This document shows positions 15,944 to 23,425 of a DNA stretch of 36,167 nucleotides, piece after piece. Source of the stretch: Elusimicrobia bacterium RIFOXYA2_FULL_50_26 (GTDB lineage Bacteria; Elusimicrobiota; Endomicrobiia; Endomicrobiales; XYA2-FULL-47-53); assembly GCA_001800355.1 (NCBI GenBank), contig MGVF01000099.1:1-36167 (forward strand). The letters are read 5' to 3'. Position numbers and translations under genes: made by a program. The notes under the pieces were generated by a model that saw only the letters and a list, made by a program, of their open reading frames with translations, ran no database searches and was not told the origin of the DNA. Each line of letters starts with the position of its first letter. Position 1 is the stretch's first letter.

Positions 15944-16921
15944 ATGGTTACCATACCCCCGAAAATATTGCTTAACCTCTACCGCGTAATGCTTACCATA
16001 CGCAACCTCCAGAACAAGATAGAAGAGGAGTATCCCAAGGACGGGATGAAAACGCCCGTTCATCTTTACACCGGCCAGGAGGCCATAGCCGCGGGGTTTT
16101 GCGCCCACCTCAACAGCGACGATTACCTTTTTTCGAATTACCGCGGCCACGGGCATTACATCGCCAAAGGCGGGAATCTCGCTGCGCTTGTGGCCGAACT
16201 CTACGGCAGGGAAAGCGGCTGCTCTCGCGGCCGCGGCGGCTCCATGCATCTTGTTGACACGTCGGCAGGCCTGATGGGCGCATCATCCATAGTTGCGGGA
16301 AACATACCGATAGCGGCCGGCGCCGCGCTGGCATTTAAAATGATGCGGGAAAAAAGAGTCTCCGTGGTTTTTTTCGGGGACGGAGCTGTTGACGAGGGCG
16401 TGCTTTATGAAAGCGTCAATTTCGCCGTGTTAAAAAAACTGCCCGTAATATTTGCATGTGAAAACAACTTCTACGCCGTCTGCTCGCCTCAAAGGGCGCG
16501 CCAGCGGCTGGATAACATTTACCGCAGGCTTTCCGGCTGCGGCATTCCCGGCACAAGGATCGGCGGCAACGATGTTGCTGCCGTGTATTTAAAAACAAAA
16601 AACATAATAGCCGGCGTGCGCGGGGGCAAAGGCCCGGCTTTGATAGAGTTTCGCACGTACCGCTGGTGCGGGCATGCGGGCGGCGGCTCCGATGTCAGCC
16701 TTGGCTATCGCACACAGCAGGAACTTGACCGCTGGAAAAGAAAATGCCCGTTGTTATCGCTGGAGCGAAGGCTTATGCGCGAGCGCATATTGACGCCTGA
16801 GCAAAAACTTAAAATTCACAACCACGTAAATGCGGAAATAGAACAGGCATTCGCATCGGCCATAACCAGCCCCTACCCGGATGCAGGGCAATTGTCAAAA
16901 TATGTTTTCAGGGAAAAATAA
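15944..16921 (+). CDS. ThDP-dependent 2-oxoacid dehydrogenase E1 alpha-like subunit
   Basis: Alpha half of a heterodimeric thiamine-diphosphate enzyme that decarboxylates a 2-oxo acid and forms an acyl- or hydroxyalkyl-ThDP intermediate. The ThDP/Mg motif is present: GDGAVDEG (about residue 145) ending ACENN about 28 residues later. HLYTGQEAIAAGFCAHL and NYRGHGHYIAKG near the N-terminus and GGSMHLVD are standard E1 alpha segments. It has 325 residues. The beta subunit follows after 3 bp, but no E2 or E3 gene lies nearby; both neighbours are sugar-nucleotide enzymes. Comparable orphan alpha/beta pairs in antibiotic clusters attach two-carbon branches to keto-sugars, which I infer as a possible role. 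Confidence 0.88.
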   Translation: MVTIPPKILLNLYRVMLTIRNLQNKIEEEYPKDGMKTPVHLYTGQEAIAAGFCAHLNSDDYLFSNYRGHGHYIAKGGNLAALVAELYGRESGCSRGRGGSMHLVDTSAGLMGASSIVAGNIPIAAGAALAFKMMREKRVSVVFFGDGAVDEGVLYESVNFAVLKKLPVIFACENNFYAVCSPQRARQRLDNIYRRLSGCGIPGTRIGGNDVAAVYLKTKNIIAGVRGGKGPALIEFRTYRWCGHAGGGSDVSLGYRTQQELDRWKRKCPLLSLERRLMRERILTPEQKLKIHNHVNAEIEQAFASAITSPYPDAGQLSKYVFREK

Positions 16922-16924
16922 TCC

Positions 16925-18025
16925 ATGGCACAAAAAATAATTTTCGACTGGGACAGAAAAAGCATAGACAGGGACGAACCGGGGTACAATCACGCCTCAA
17001 AAGGCAACTGCCGCAATATTTCGTACTCGCAAGCCTTGTTCGAAACCTTCGACGCAATATTGTCCACCAACGACAAAGCGTTTATCATGGGCCAGGGCGT
17101 GGACGACTCGCTTGCAATGTTCGGCACCACGCTGAATCTTCACAAAAAATACGGCGCGGCGCGGGTGTTCGACACGCCTCTTTCGGAGGACGGCATGACA
17201 GGCATTGCCGTCGGCGCGGCGCTTGCCGGGATGCGCCCCATATACATGCACAACCGCCCCGATTTCCTGCTTCTTGCAATGAATCAGATTGTAAACCACG
17301 CCTCGAAATGGCATTACATGTTCGGCGGAAGAACCAGCGTGCCGCTTGTTATCTGGGCATGTATCGGCCGGGGATGGGGATCAGGCGCGCAGCACTCACA
17401 GGCTTTGCAGGGGCTTTTCATGCACGTGCCGGGACTTAAACTCGTTATGCCTTCCACTCCCTACGACGCAAAAGGGCTGCTGGTATCAAGCGTGCTGGAT
17501 GAAAACCCCGTCATAATTCTTGAACATCGCTGGGCGCTTAAACACACCGGCCCCGTTCCGCAAAAACTCTACACGATTCCACTGGGCAAAGGCATAGTGC
17601 GCAGGGCCGGCAGGCACATAACCATAGCCGGCACATCGCACATGATAATAGAGGCCATGCGGGCTGCCGACGAACTTCTAAAAATCGGAATCAGCGCCGA
17701 GGTCATTGATCTGCGCACACTAAAACCCCTGGACACGGAAATAATTCTTCAATCCGTAAAAAAAACAGGGGCGTTGCTGGTGGTTGACACGGGTTGGATG
17801 ACCGGCGGCGTCTGCGCGGAGATCATGTCAACCGTAGCGGAACGCGGTATGCAGTACTTGAAAAAACCCATGCGGCGCCTGGCATCGCCCGATGTGCCGA
17901 CGCCCGCAAGCCCCGTGCTTGAAGCCGCATTCTACCCCGGAGTACCCGAAATAATCAAAACCGTAAAAGAAATGTACTCCCTTCTCCCCGTCGGGGAGAA
18001 GGCAAGGATGAGGGGGATAAGATGA
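16925..18025 (+). CDS. ThDP-dependent 2-oxoacid dehydrogenase E1 beta-like subunit
   Basis: Beta half of the heterodimer. It has the transketolase-type pyrimidine-binding domain with the catalytic glutamate in TPLSEDGMTG (about residue 88), MNQIVNHASKWHYMFGG, and the C-terminal domain with VIDLRTLKPLD and VVDTGWMTGGV, all usual for E1 beta. It is 366 residues, about 35 longer than most, from an N-terminal extension (about residues 1-30) and a C-terminal tail. The final residues (LLPVGEKARMRGIR) are encoded by a palindromic repeat at 17977-18016, so the tail is acquired sequence. Co-expressed with E1 alpha; catalytic residues look intact. Confidence 0.88.
   Translation: MAQKIIFDWDRKSIDRDEPGYNHASKGNCRNISYSQALFETFDAILSTNDKAFIMGQGVDDSLAMFGTTLNLHKKYGAARVFDTPLSEDGMTGIAVGAALAGMRPIYMHNRPDFLLLAMNQIVNHASKWHYMFGGRTSVPLVIWACIGRGWGSGAQHSQALQGLFMHVPGLKLVMPSTPYDAKGLLVSSVLDENPVIILEHRWALKHTGPVPQKLYTIPLGKGIVRRAGRHITIAGTSHMIIEAMRAADELLKIGISAEVIDLRTLKPLDTEIILQSVKKTGALLVVDTGWMTGGVCAEIMSTVAERGMQYLKKPMRRLASPDVPTPASPVLEAAFYPGVPEIIKTVKEMYSLLPVGEKARMRGIR
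17977..18016 (+). repeat. CTCCCCG/CGGGGAG palindromic repeat, copy 1 (right arm)
   Basis: CTTCTCCCCG TC GGGGAGAAG hairpin followed by the arm GCAAGGATGAGGGGG. It covers the last codons of the E1 beta gene and ends 7 bp before its stop codon. First of the family that recurs to 32410. Confidence 0.85.
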
Positions 18026-18041
18026 ATAACCGAGGAAAACC

Positions 18042-19028
18042 ATGTTTAAAAACAAGAGTGTATTAGTCACCGGCGGGACGGGGCTTATCGGCAGGCCGCT
18101 TGTAGAGATGTTGCTGGAACGCGGGGCGAAAGTGCGCATCGCTTCGCTTGACGACCCGTCCCGCGCCGACGAGCGCGCCGAATTCATGCGCGTAAACATT
18201 TTGCAGTTCGACGCCTGCACGTCAATATGCAGCGGTATGGATTACGTGTTTCATCTTGCTGGCATCAAAGGTTCGCCCGCGATGACGCAGAAGAAGCCCG
18301 CTTCATTCTTTGTCCCGCTGTTACTGATGAATACAAACATGATGGAAGCGGCAAGGGTAAGCAGGGTAAAAAAATACCTCTATACAAGCACCGTCGGCGT
18401 TTATGCGCCGGCCGAGGTATTCCGCGAAGACGATGTCTGGAAGGCCTTCCCGTCTGAAAACGACAAGTTCGCCGGCTGGGCAAAACGCATGGGGGAACTG
18501 CAGGCGGAAGCATACCGCATAGAATATGGCTGGAAAGACATAAGCATTGTGCGCCCGGCAAACGTGTACGGCCCTTATGACAATTTCGATCCAGGCAACG
18601 CGATGGTCATTCCTTCGCTTATAAAGCGCGCTCTCGACGGCGAAAATCCGTTGTCGGTGTGGGGGGACGGAAGCCCCGTGCGCGATTTTATTCATGCGCG
18701 GGACGTTGCCCTGGGAATGATTATGGCCATGGAAAAAGGCGTCAACGAACCGGTAAACCTCGGCAGCGGGACCGGCGTTACCATAAAGGAAATAGTGGAT
18801 ATTATCGTTTCAAACATGGACAAAAAACCGGAAGTTGTATGGGACGCTTCAAAACCATCCGGCGACAGGAAACGCCTGATGGATACGGCCAGGGCGCAAA
18901 CATTACTCGGGTTTTCACCGCGTGTTTCCATACAGGACGGCATTAAGGAAACGATGGACTGGTACGCTAAAAATAAAGACAAGGCGCAAAAGAGGTACAA
19001 TGTGTTCACGGAAACTAAATTCGTCTGA
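18042..19028 (+). CDS. NAD-dependent epimerase/reductase, GDP-fucose synthase-like, catalytic Tyr absent
   Basis: Extended SDR resembling WcaG/GDP-L-fucose synthase. The glycine motif GGTGLIG, YTSTVGVY, RPANVYGPYDNFD, WGDGSPVRDFIHARDVA and SGDRKRLMD all fit. The YxxxK pair is not conserved: the lysine at about 148 is present but the position four before it is Ala144 (KFAGWAK), so the catalytic tyrosine is missing. Alignment to GDP-fucose synthase around the later conserved tyrosine keeps the same spacing, which supports a true substitution. It may be a variant epimerase or a non-catalytic partner. GAGGA at 18032-18036 precedes the ATG by 5 nt. The 3' end overlaps the SDR gene by 29 bp. Confidence 0.85.
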   Translation: MFKNKSVLVTGGTGLIGRPLVEMLLERGAKVRIASLDDPSRADERAEFMRVNILQFDACTSICSGMDYVFHLAGIKGSPAMTQKKPASFFVPLLLMNTNMMEAARVSRVKKYLYTSTVGVYAPAEVFREDDVWKAFPSENDKFAGWAKRMGELQAEAYRIEYGWKDISIVRPANVYGPYDNFDPGNAMVIPSLIKRALDGENPLSVWGDGSPVRDFIHARDVALGMIMAMEKGVNEPVNLGSGTGVTIKEIVDIIVSNMDKKPEVVWDASKPSGDRKRLMDTARAQTLLGFSPRVSIQDGIKETMDWYAKNKDKAQKRYNVFTETKFV

Positions 19029-19818
19029 TGGCGAATGGTGCCGGGGAAAAGTAGCGCTGGTAACAGGCGCCACTTCCGGCATTGGCAGGGAAATCTCAAA
19101 ACTGCTTGCCGCATCCGGCGCAAAGGTACTCTTGTGCGGAAGAAATGAACAGGCAATGGCCTCGGTCTCGGCGGAAATGGCCGCCGAGGGTGCGCCGGCC
19201 ATCGAAACATTCATATGTGATTTCTCTGATTCTGCATCCGTGGAAAAGTTGGCCGATAATATAGGTTCACGGTACAGTGTTGACATTCTTGTAAACAATG
19301 CGGGGTTCGGGCATATCGGCACCTTCGACGAAACGCCCGAAGATACGATAATCTCGATGCAGGAAGTAAACATTTCCGCCGTTGTTACGCTTACAAGAAA
19401 ATTTCTTCCTTTCATGCTTAAAAAATCCGGCGGCGGCATACTTAACGTTGGCTCCATCGCCTCGTTTTTTTCCATACCCGGCTCTGCACTTTATTGCGCG
19501 ACTAAACATTTCATAATTGCGTTCACCGACGCGCTTCACGAGGAGGCGGCACGGTTCGGGGTTCACGTTACGGGCGTTTACCCGGGCAATACCGCAACCG
19601 GTTTCGCCGCGCGCGCCACCGGCGGAAAAATCAAGGCATGGGAAAGCGCAATGGATCCGGCAGTCGTAGCGCGGGAAGCGCTTCATGGATTAAGGGACAA
19701 CAAAATAAGGGTTATTCCGGGCTACACAAACAAAATAAAAGTGCTTGCCGCGGCGCTGATGCCACTGCGGTTGCGCCTCAAAAAATTATACGCCGGTTTC
19801 GTTGAGATGAAAAAATGA
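19000..19818 (+). CDS. Classical short-chain dehydrogenase/reductase
   Basis: NAD(P)-dependent oxidoreductase. Cofactor motif TGATSGIG (about residues 23-30), NNAGFG (about 100), serine in VGSIASFFS and the catalytic YCATK (about 167) are all present, so it should be active. It resembles the YqjQ/DltE-like group. The ORF track begins at 18922, deep inside the previous gene; ATG 19000 is preceded by AGAGG and is the first start not requiring a large overlap. About 272 residues. The substrate is unknown; by context a sugar or acyl intermediate. The stop overlaps the next ATG (ATGA). Confidence 0.87.
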   Translation: MCSRKLNSSDGEWCRGKVALVTGATSGIGREISKLLAASGAKVLLCGRNEQAMASVSAEMAAEGAPAIETFICDFSDSASVEKLADNIGSRYSVDILVNNAGFGHIGTFDETPEDTIISMQEVNISAVVTLTRKFLPFMLKKSGGGILNVGSIASFFSIPGSALYCATKHFIIAFTDALHEEAARFGVHVTGVYPGNTATGFAARATGGKIKAWESAMDPAVVAREALHGLRDNKIRVIPGYTNKIKVLAAALMPLRLRLKKLYAGFVEMKK

Positions 19819-20894
19819 TATTTAAAAAAATATACCGGTGGCTTGCTTCGTTTAATTATCCGTCCTACGCGGTATTTTTCGTAACCGGCAAATGCAATGC
19901 AAGGTGCAAAATGTGCTTCTACAAGGATTCCATGGATAAAAGCGCGGCCGGCGGCAACGAACTTACCGTTGAAGAATACGAAAAAATATGCGGCTCGATG
20001 AAACCGGTAAACATTGCCGGCATCTCGGGCGGCGAACCGTTTTTGCGAAACGACCTCTCCGAAATAGTAAAAATCATATACAACCACTGCCGTCCGCTTG
20101 TGCTTGACCTCCCCACCAACGGTTTTTTCACGGACAGCGTCCTGCGCCAGGCACAGGACATTGCAAAAAACTGCCCTGAAATGATCGTTGACCTTCAGCT
20201 GTCAATAGACGGCCCCGAAAACGTTCATGACGAGATAAGAGGCATCCCCGGCGGTTTTGCCCGCATGAAAGAGACATACCGCCGGCTTGCTGCGATAAAA
20301 AAGGATTACCCGAACTTGAGGCTAAAGGCCTGCATAGTATACTCGCACTATAATGAAAAATACATCGAAGAACTTTTCAACCTGCTTTCCACGGATTTCA
20401 GCGAATTTGACAGGATAGTTTTTTCCGTTGTCCACGGCAGCGTAAGCGACAAGGAAGCGGCCTCGTTTGACTGGAATAATTATTTCCGGCTATGCGACAA
20501 ACTTAATATGACCGCGGGCCGCGTTAAAAACTTTGATTTGCACTCGATATTTACCGTGGCGCTCAGAAGAGCGAAAAACAAATTTTTAAAACACGTTCTT
20601 AAAACAAAAGACATGTATAAAAAATGCGGCGCGGGAAAACGTGTTATAGCCATAAATGAAACGGGCGAGGTTTTCCCGTGCGAACCCCTGTGGGTGTCTG
20701 TCGGAAACCTGAGAGAATGCGGTTACGACATGGACAAAATCCTGCGCTCGCAACGAATGCGCGATTTTCAAAAAAGTTGCGTCGAAAAAAAATGCAACTG
20801 CCACTGGGGACTGCCGATGTCAACCGCGCTGCTTTATTCGCCCCGCTATTATCCCATGATAGCCCGCGAGATGGCAAAATTACTATGGCATTAA
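19815..20894 (+). CDS. Radical SAM protein with SPASM-like C-terminal cysteines
   Basis: Radical S-adenosylmethionine enzyme. The cluster motif CNARCKMC (CX3CX2C, about residues 27-34) and the SAM-binding GGEP (in SGGEPFLR) are present. The C-terminal part has CGAGKRVIAINETGEVFPC and CVEKKCNCHW, a cysteine pattern like a SPASM/twitch domain that would hold an auxiliary iron-sulfur cluster. 359 residues. It sits in the glycan cluster between an SDR and a PHP-domain protein; a radical step on a sugar or lipid is possible, but the substrate cannot be told. It overlaps both neighbours (4 and 10 bp). Confidence 0.88.
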   Translation: MIFKKIYRWLASFNYPSYAVFFVTGKCNARCKMCFYKDSMDKSAAGGNELTVEEYEKICGSMKPVNIAGISGGEPFLRNDLSEIVKIIYNHCRPLVLDLPTNGFFTDSVLRQAQDIAKNCPEMIVDLQLSIDGPENVHDEIRGIPGGFARMKETYRRLAAIKKDYPNLRLKACIVYSHYNEKYIEELFNLLSTDFSEFDRIVFSVVHGSVSDKEAASFDWNNYFRLCDKLNMTAGRVKNFDLHSIFTVALRRAKNKFLKHVLKTKDMYKKCGAGKRVIAINETGEVFPCEPLWVSVGNLRECGYDMDKILRSQRMRDFQKSCVEKKCNCHWGLPMSTALLYSPRYYPMIAREMAKLLWH

Positions 20895-21808
20895 GGCTGG
20901 ATTTGCACGTTCATTCACAATCGCACGGCAGAACTTATATTACCGCCGAAAATTTGCGCTCCGCCTTGCAGCGAGGGAAACTTCACGGCGTTGCCATAAC
21001 TAATTTTTTCGACATGTCTCATGCTCTCTGGCTGAAAAAAAATATAACCGATTTTATAATACTTGCCGGCCAGGAGATATGGACAAAAGGCGGCCACATC
21101 ATCGGGCTGGGTACCAGAAAGGTGATAGAAGATTTTCATGATACCGAGGAGACTATAAAAGAAATCCATGCCCAGGGAGGCATCGCCATAGCGCCTCACC
21201 CGTACCTTTTTCTCGGCATAGGAGACAAGGTATATTCGGCGCCGGTTGACGCCGTGGAATCCTACAACGGCATAATAGGCCCATACATTATTCCCAACCT
21301 GCGGGCGAAGTATGCCGCGAAAAAAAGAAAACTGCCTCAGACCGCGTCAACAGACACAATGGATTCCGGTTATATAGGACATAGTTTCACCGAAGTTGCG
21401 GCGGATAACGAAGCTCAGATCTTACCCGCCATTTGCTCCGGCAGGATGCGCCTGCACAAAAGATCGTTGCCGCTGCCATTGTCGTTCATAATGAAAAACC
21501 TGCTTTATTTTAAGAATATCGCGCCGTACTCCCTGCATGCGATGCCGTGCCTTATATGCGGCAGTTCGATGGCAGTCCGGCCGTTAAAAAAGAAGCTTGC
21601 CTGTTCAGCTTGCGGCATGGAACAGCGCTCGCGCATACTATGCTCAAACGGCCACTACCTTTGCAAGCCATGCATAATGGAAAAAACCAAAAAACTATTA
21701 ACCCCCGCCCCAACGGAGAGATCCAAACTTCGCACCCCCGCCCCTGCGGAGAGTTCCAAACTTCATACCCTCGCCCCAACGGGGAGAGGGCAGGGTGAGG
21801 GGGAATGA
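20885..21808 (+). CDS. PHP-domain protein with C-terminal zinc-finger module; tail encoded by repeats
   Basis: The N-terminal domain (about residues 1-195) is of the polymerase/histidinol phosphatase type: DLHVHS, GQEIWTKGGHIIGLG and GIAIAPHPY are recognisable metal-site segments. Two usual ligand motifs are altered: TDH is TNFFD and SDAH is STDTM, so phosphoesterase activity is uncertain. Residues about 220-273 form a cysteine-rich module (CLIC, CSACG, CSNGHYLCKPC) that resembles DUF5714-type zinc fingers. The last 35 or so residues are read through 33-bp tandem repeats (TPAP...SKL pattern) and are not ancestral. ATG 20885 is the real start; the track begins 207 bp earlier inside the radical SAM gene. 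Confidence 0.75.
   Translation: MALRLDLHVHSQSHGRTYITAENLRSALQRGKLHGVAITNFFDMSHALWLKKNITDFIILAGQEIWTKGGHIIGLGTRKVIEDFHDTEETIKEIHAQGGIAIAPHPYLFLGIGDKVYSAPVDAVESYNGIIGPYIIPNLRAKYAAKKRKLPQTASTDTMDSGYIGHSFTEVAADNEAQILPAICSGRMRLHKRSLPLPLSFIMKNLLYFKNIAPYSLHAMPCLICGSSMAVRPLKKKLACSACGMEQRSRILCSNGHYLCKPCIMEKTKKLLTPAPTERSKLRTPAPAESSKLHTLAPTGRGQGEGE
21701..21803 (+). repeat. Tandem 33-bp repeat array 1 (three units), upstream of DUF559
   Basis: Units start at 21701, 21734 and 21767. The first two are ACCCCCGCCCC(AA/TG)CGGAGAG plus an AT/TT-CCAAACTTC linker, 33 bp each; the third ends in the right arm GGGGAGAGGGCAGGGTGAGGGGG. The period equals 11 codons, so the array stays open in frame. It encodes the tail of the PHP protein. 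Confidence 0.85.
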
Positions 21809-21809
21809 A

Positions 21810-22355
21810 ATGAAAAGAATAAATATTGATAAAAGCAGGCACCTGCGAAAGAGTCAAACCGATACTGAAAGAAAACTGTGGTCAATTTTAAGAAATCGCT
21901 CATTGAATGGAATAAAATTCCGAAGACAATTTCCAATCGGTAATTATATTCTGGACTTCTATTCTCCAGACCATAAATTAGCAATAGAAGCCGATGGCGG
22001 ACATCATTACGGTGACGTATGCCAAAAGAATGACAGTAAAAGAGACGAAGAAATATCTCAGGCAGGCATAAAAATATTAAGATTCAGCAATGCTGACATA
22101 TTGAGGAATATTGACGCAGTATGCACGGTTATAATTGGAAACGCGCAATTAAAGCCCCCTCACCTCAATCCTCTCCCCGATGGGGAGAGGAGGAACAAAT
22201 CCAAACTTCACACCCCCGCCCCTGCGGGGAGTTCCAAAATTCACACCCCCGCCCCAACGGAAAGATCCAAACTTCGCACCCCCGCCCCTGCGGGGAGTTC
22301 CAAACTGCATACCCTCGCCCCTGCGGGGAGAGGGCAGGGTGAGGGGGGAAGTTAA
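21810..22355 (+). CDS. DUF559 endonuclease-like protein (Vsr/PD-(D/E)XK fold)
   Basis: Small protein of the DUF559 family, related to very-short-patch-repair and restriction-type nucleases; its biochemical function is not established. Family signatures: TDTERKLWSILRN (about residues 17-29), IKFRRQFPIGNYILDFY, then KLAIEADGGHH (about 59-69), which carries the acidic residues of the predicted active site, and GIKILRFSNADIL. The domain ends near residue 112; the remaining 65 or so residues are translated palindromic and tandem repeats. ATG 21810 is preceded at 6 nt by GAGGGGG from the upstream repeat; the track's GTG 21795 lies inside that repeat. The A+T-richer codon use compared with neighbours suggests acquisition. 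Confidence 0.85.
   Translation: MKRINIDKSRHLRKSQTDTERKLWSILRNRSLNGIKFRRQFPIGNYILDFYSPDHKLAIEADGGHHYGDVCQKNDSKRDEEISQAGIKILRFSNADILRNIDAVCTVIIGNAQLKPPHLNPLPDGERRNKSKLHTPAPAGSSKIHTPAPTERSKLRTPAPAGSSKLHTLAPAGRGQGEGGS
22155..22190 (+). repeat. CTCCCCG/CGGGGAG repeat, left-arm copy after the DUF559 domain
   Basis: CCCCCTCACCTCAATCC followed by the hairpin CTCTCCCCGATGGGGAGAG. Opposite orientation to the arm ending array 2, so the two bracket the tandem units like a REP doublet. Confidence 0.8.
22212..22348 (+). repeat. Tandem 33-bp repeat array 2 (four units), downstream of DUF559
   Basis: Units start at 22212, 22245, 22278 and 22311. The last three correspond in order to the three units of array 1. 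The final unit again ends GGGGAGAGGGCAGGGTGAGGGGGG. It encodes the tail of the DUF559 protein in the same frame as array 1 is read in the PHP gene. Confidence 0.85.
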
Positions 22356-22380
22356 ATATTATGAATAAGGAGAATAAAAA

Positions 22381-23421
22381 ATGGGATTTGTAAAGAATAT
22401 AGGCCGCCTGGCCGGGACCGCGGTTTTGTACGCTAAAGTAGGGCTATCCGGCATGACGCCGGCCAGGGCGTACAGGATGGCGCGTTACTGGATAAGCGCG
22501 CACCTGCTTGGCATGAATATCCCCTGGCTTATTGAATTCTCCGTTACCTACCGCTGCCAGTGCAAATGCACGCATTGCTCGGTAGGCGATTACCTCAACA
22601 AGGCCAATAAAGCCGACGAGGTTACCACGGAGCAGATAAAAAAGCTCCTGGATGAGGCTGCGGCACTGGGTATACCGAAGGTTGATTTTTTCGGCGGCGA
22701 ACCGCTAATCAGGGAAGACATCGTTGAACTGACGCGTTACGGCGCAAAAAAAGGGCTGTACATGTCCGTAACTACGAATGCCTGGCTGTTGACGAAAGAA
22801 GTCGCCGCTCAATTAAAGCGCGCAGGCATAGGCTGCATAAATATCAGCCTCGATAGCGTGTCGGAAGAGAAACACGATTCTTTAAGAGGGCTGCCGGGCC
22901 TGTATAAAAAAGCCATAAACGGCGTGCGCTACTGTTACGAGGAAGGCATACCCTGCATACTTTCAACCTACGTAACCCGCAACCGCATAATCAACCTGGG
23001 AAAAGGCAAAGAGGATAACAGCCAGCTTACCAAAATTATTTCGCTTGCAAAAGAGCTGAAAGGCACTGCCATACGCATACTGTTTCCAATAATATCCGGC
23101 AAATGGGAACACGACCAGGCGAAGGAGTTTACGGACGAGGAAAAACGGCTGGTTATCGAGAACATTGACCCTTCGTTTGCATTTATCGAGGGAGCCTATT
23201 CCGTCAGGAATAAAAAGAAAGTATGCCAGTCGTTGAGCGGGAAAATGTTCAATATATCGCCCTACGGCGACATACAGCTTTGCGTTACCTTCCCGGATAC
23301 CTTCGGAAACATTAAGGATAAATCCCTGCAAAAGCTGCTGAAAGAAATGTACTCGCACCCGGTTTACCGTAAAAATAAAAACGGCAGCTGTTGCAGCACG
23401 GCAGGCCTTGTCCGCAAATAA
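22381..23421 (+). CDS. Radical SAM protein with C-terminal cysteine-rich extension
   Basis: The radical SAM cluster motif is CQCKCTHC (CX3CX2C, about residues 59-66) with FFGGEPL downstream and SLDSVSEEKHDSLRG, usual for the AslB/MoaA-like class. The C-terminal region carries CQSLSGKMFNISPYGDIQLC and GSCCS, a SPASM-like arrangement. An N-terminal extension of about 45 residues with Arg/Ala-rich helices precedes the barrel and could be membrane-peripheral. 346 residues. AAGGAG at 22368-22373 lies 7 nt before ATG. Upstream is the repeat array, so it may depend on read-through or a promoter I did not find. Substrate unknown. Confidence 0.87.
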   Translation: MGFVKNIGRLAGTAVLYAKVGLSGMTPARAYRMARYWISAHLLGMNIPWLIEFSVTYRCQCKCTHCSVGDYLNKANKADEVTTEQIKKLLDEAAALGIPKVDFFGGEPLIREDIVELTRYGAKKGLYMSVTTNAWLLTKEVAAQLKRAGIGCINISLDSVSEEKHDSLRGLPGLYKKAINGVRYCYEEGIPCILSTYVTRNRIINLGKGKEDNSQLTKIISLAKELKGTAIRILFPIISGKWEHDQAKEFTDEEKRLVIENIDPSFAFIEGAYSVRNKKKVCQSLSGKMFNISPYGDIQLCVTFPDTFGNIKDKSLQKLLKEMYSHPVYRKNKNGSCCSTAGLVRK

Positions 23422-23425
23422 TTAT

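Larger units (their letters stand above)
21701..22348 (+). mobile_element. Putative DUF559 cassette bounded by direct repeats
   Basis: The segments 21701-21803 and 22245-22348 are about 104 bp each and match unit by unit with roughly five mismatches and one extra G. They flank a single gene of the DUF559 nuclease-like family. This layout suggests an inserted or duplicated gene-plus-repeat unit, excisable by recombination between the repeats. Mobility is inferred; there is no transposase or target-site duplication that I can see. Confidence 0.5.

Noticed and set aside
18922-18999. N-terminal extension of the SDR to 18922
   Set aside because: It lies inside the epimerase gene, lacks homology to SDR N-termini, and ATG 19000 has an AGAGG upstream.
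21701-22348. Tandem repeats resembling a CRISPR array
   Set aside because: Units are contiguous 33-mers with no unique spacers, are translated in frame, and no cas genes are nearby.
22121-22368. Two small plus-strand ORFs across array 2
   Set aside because: They are other reading frames of the GC-rich repeats and the DUF559 gene; no independent start or conserved residues.
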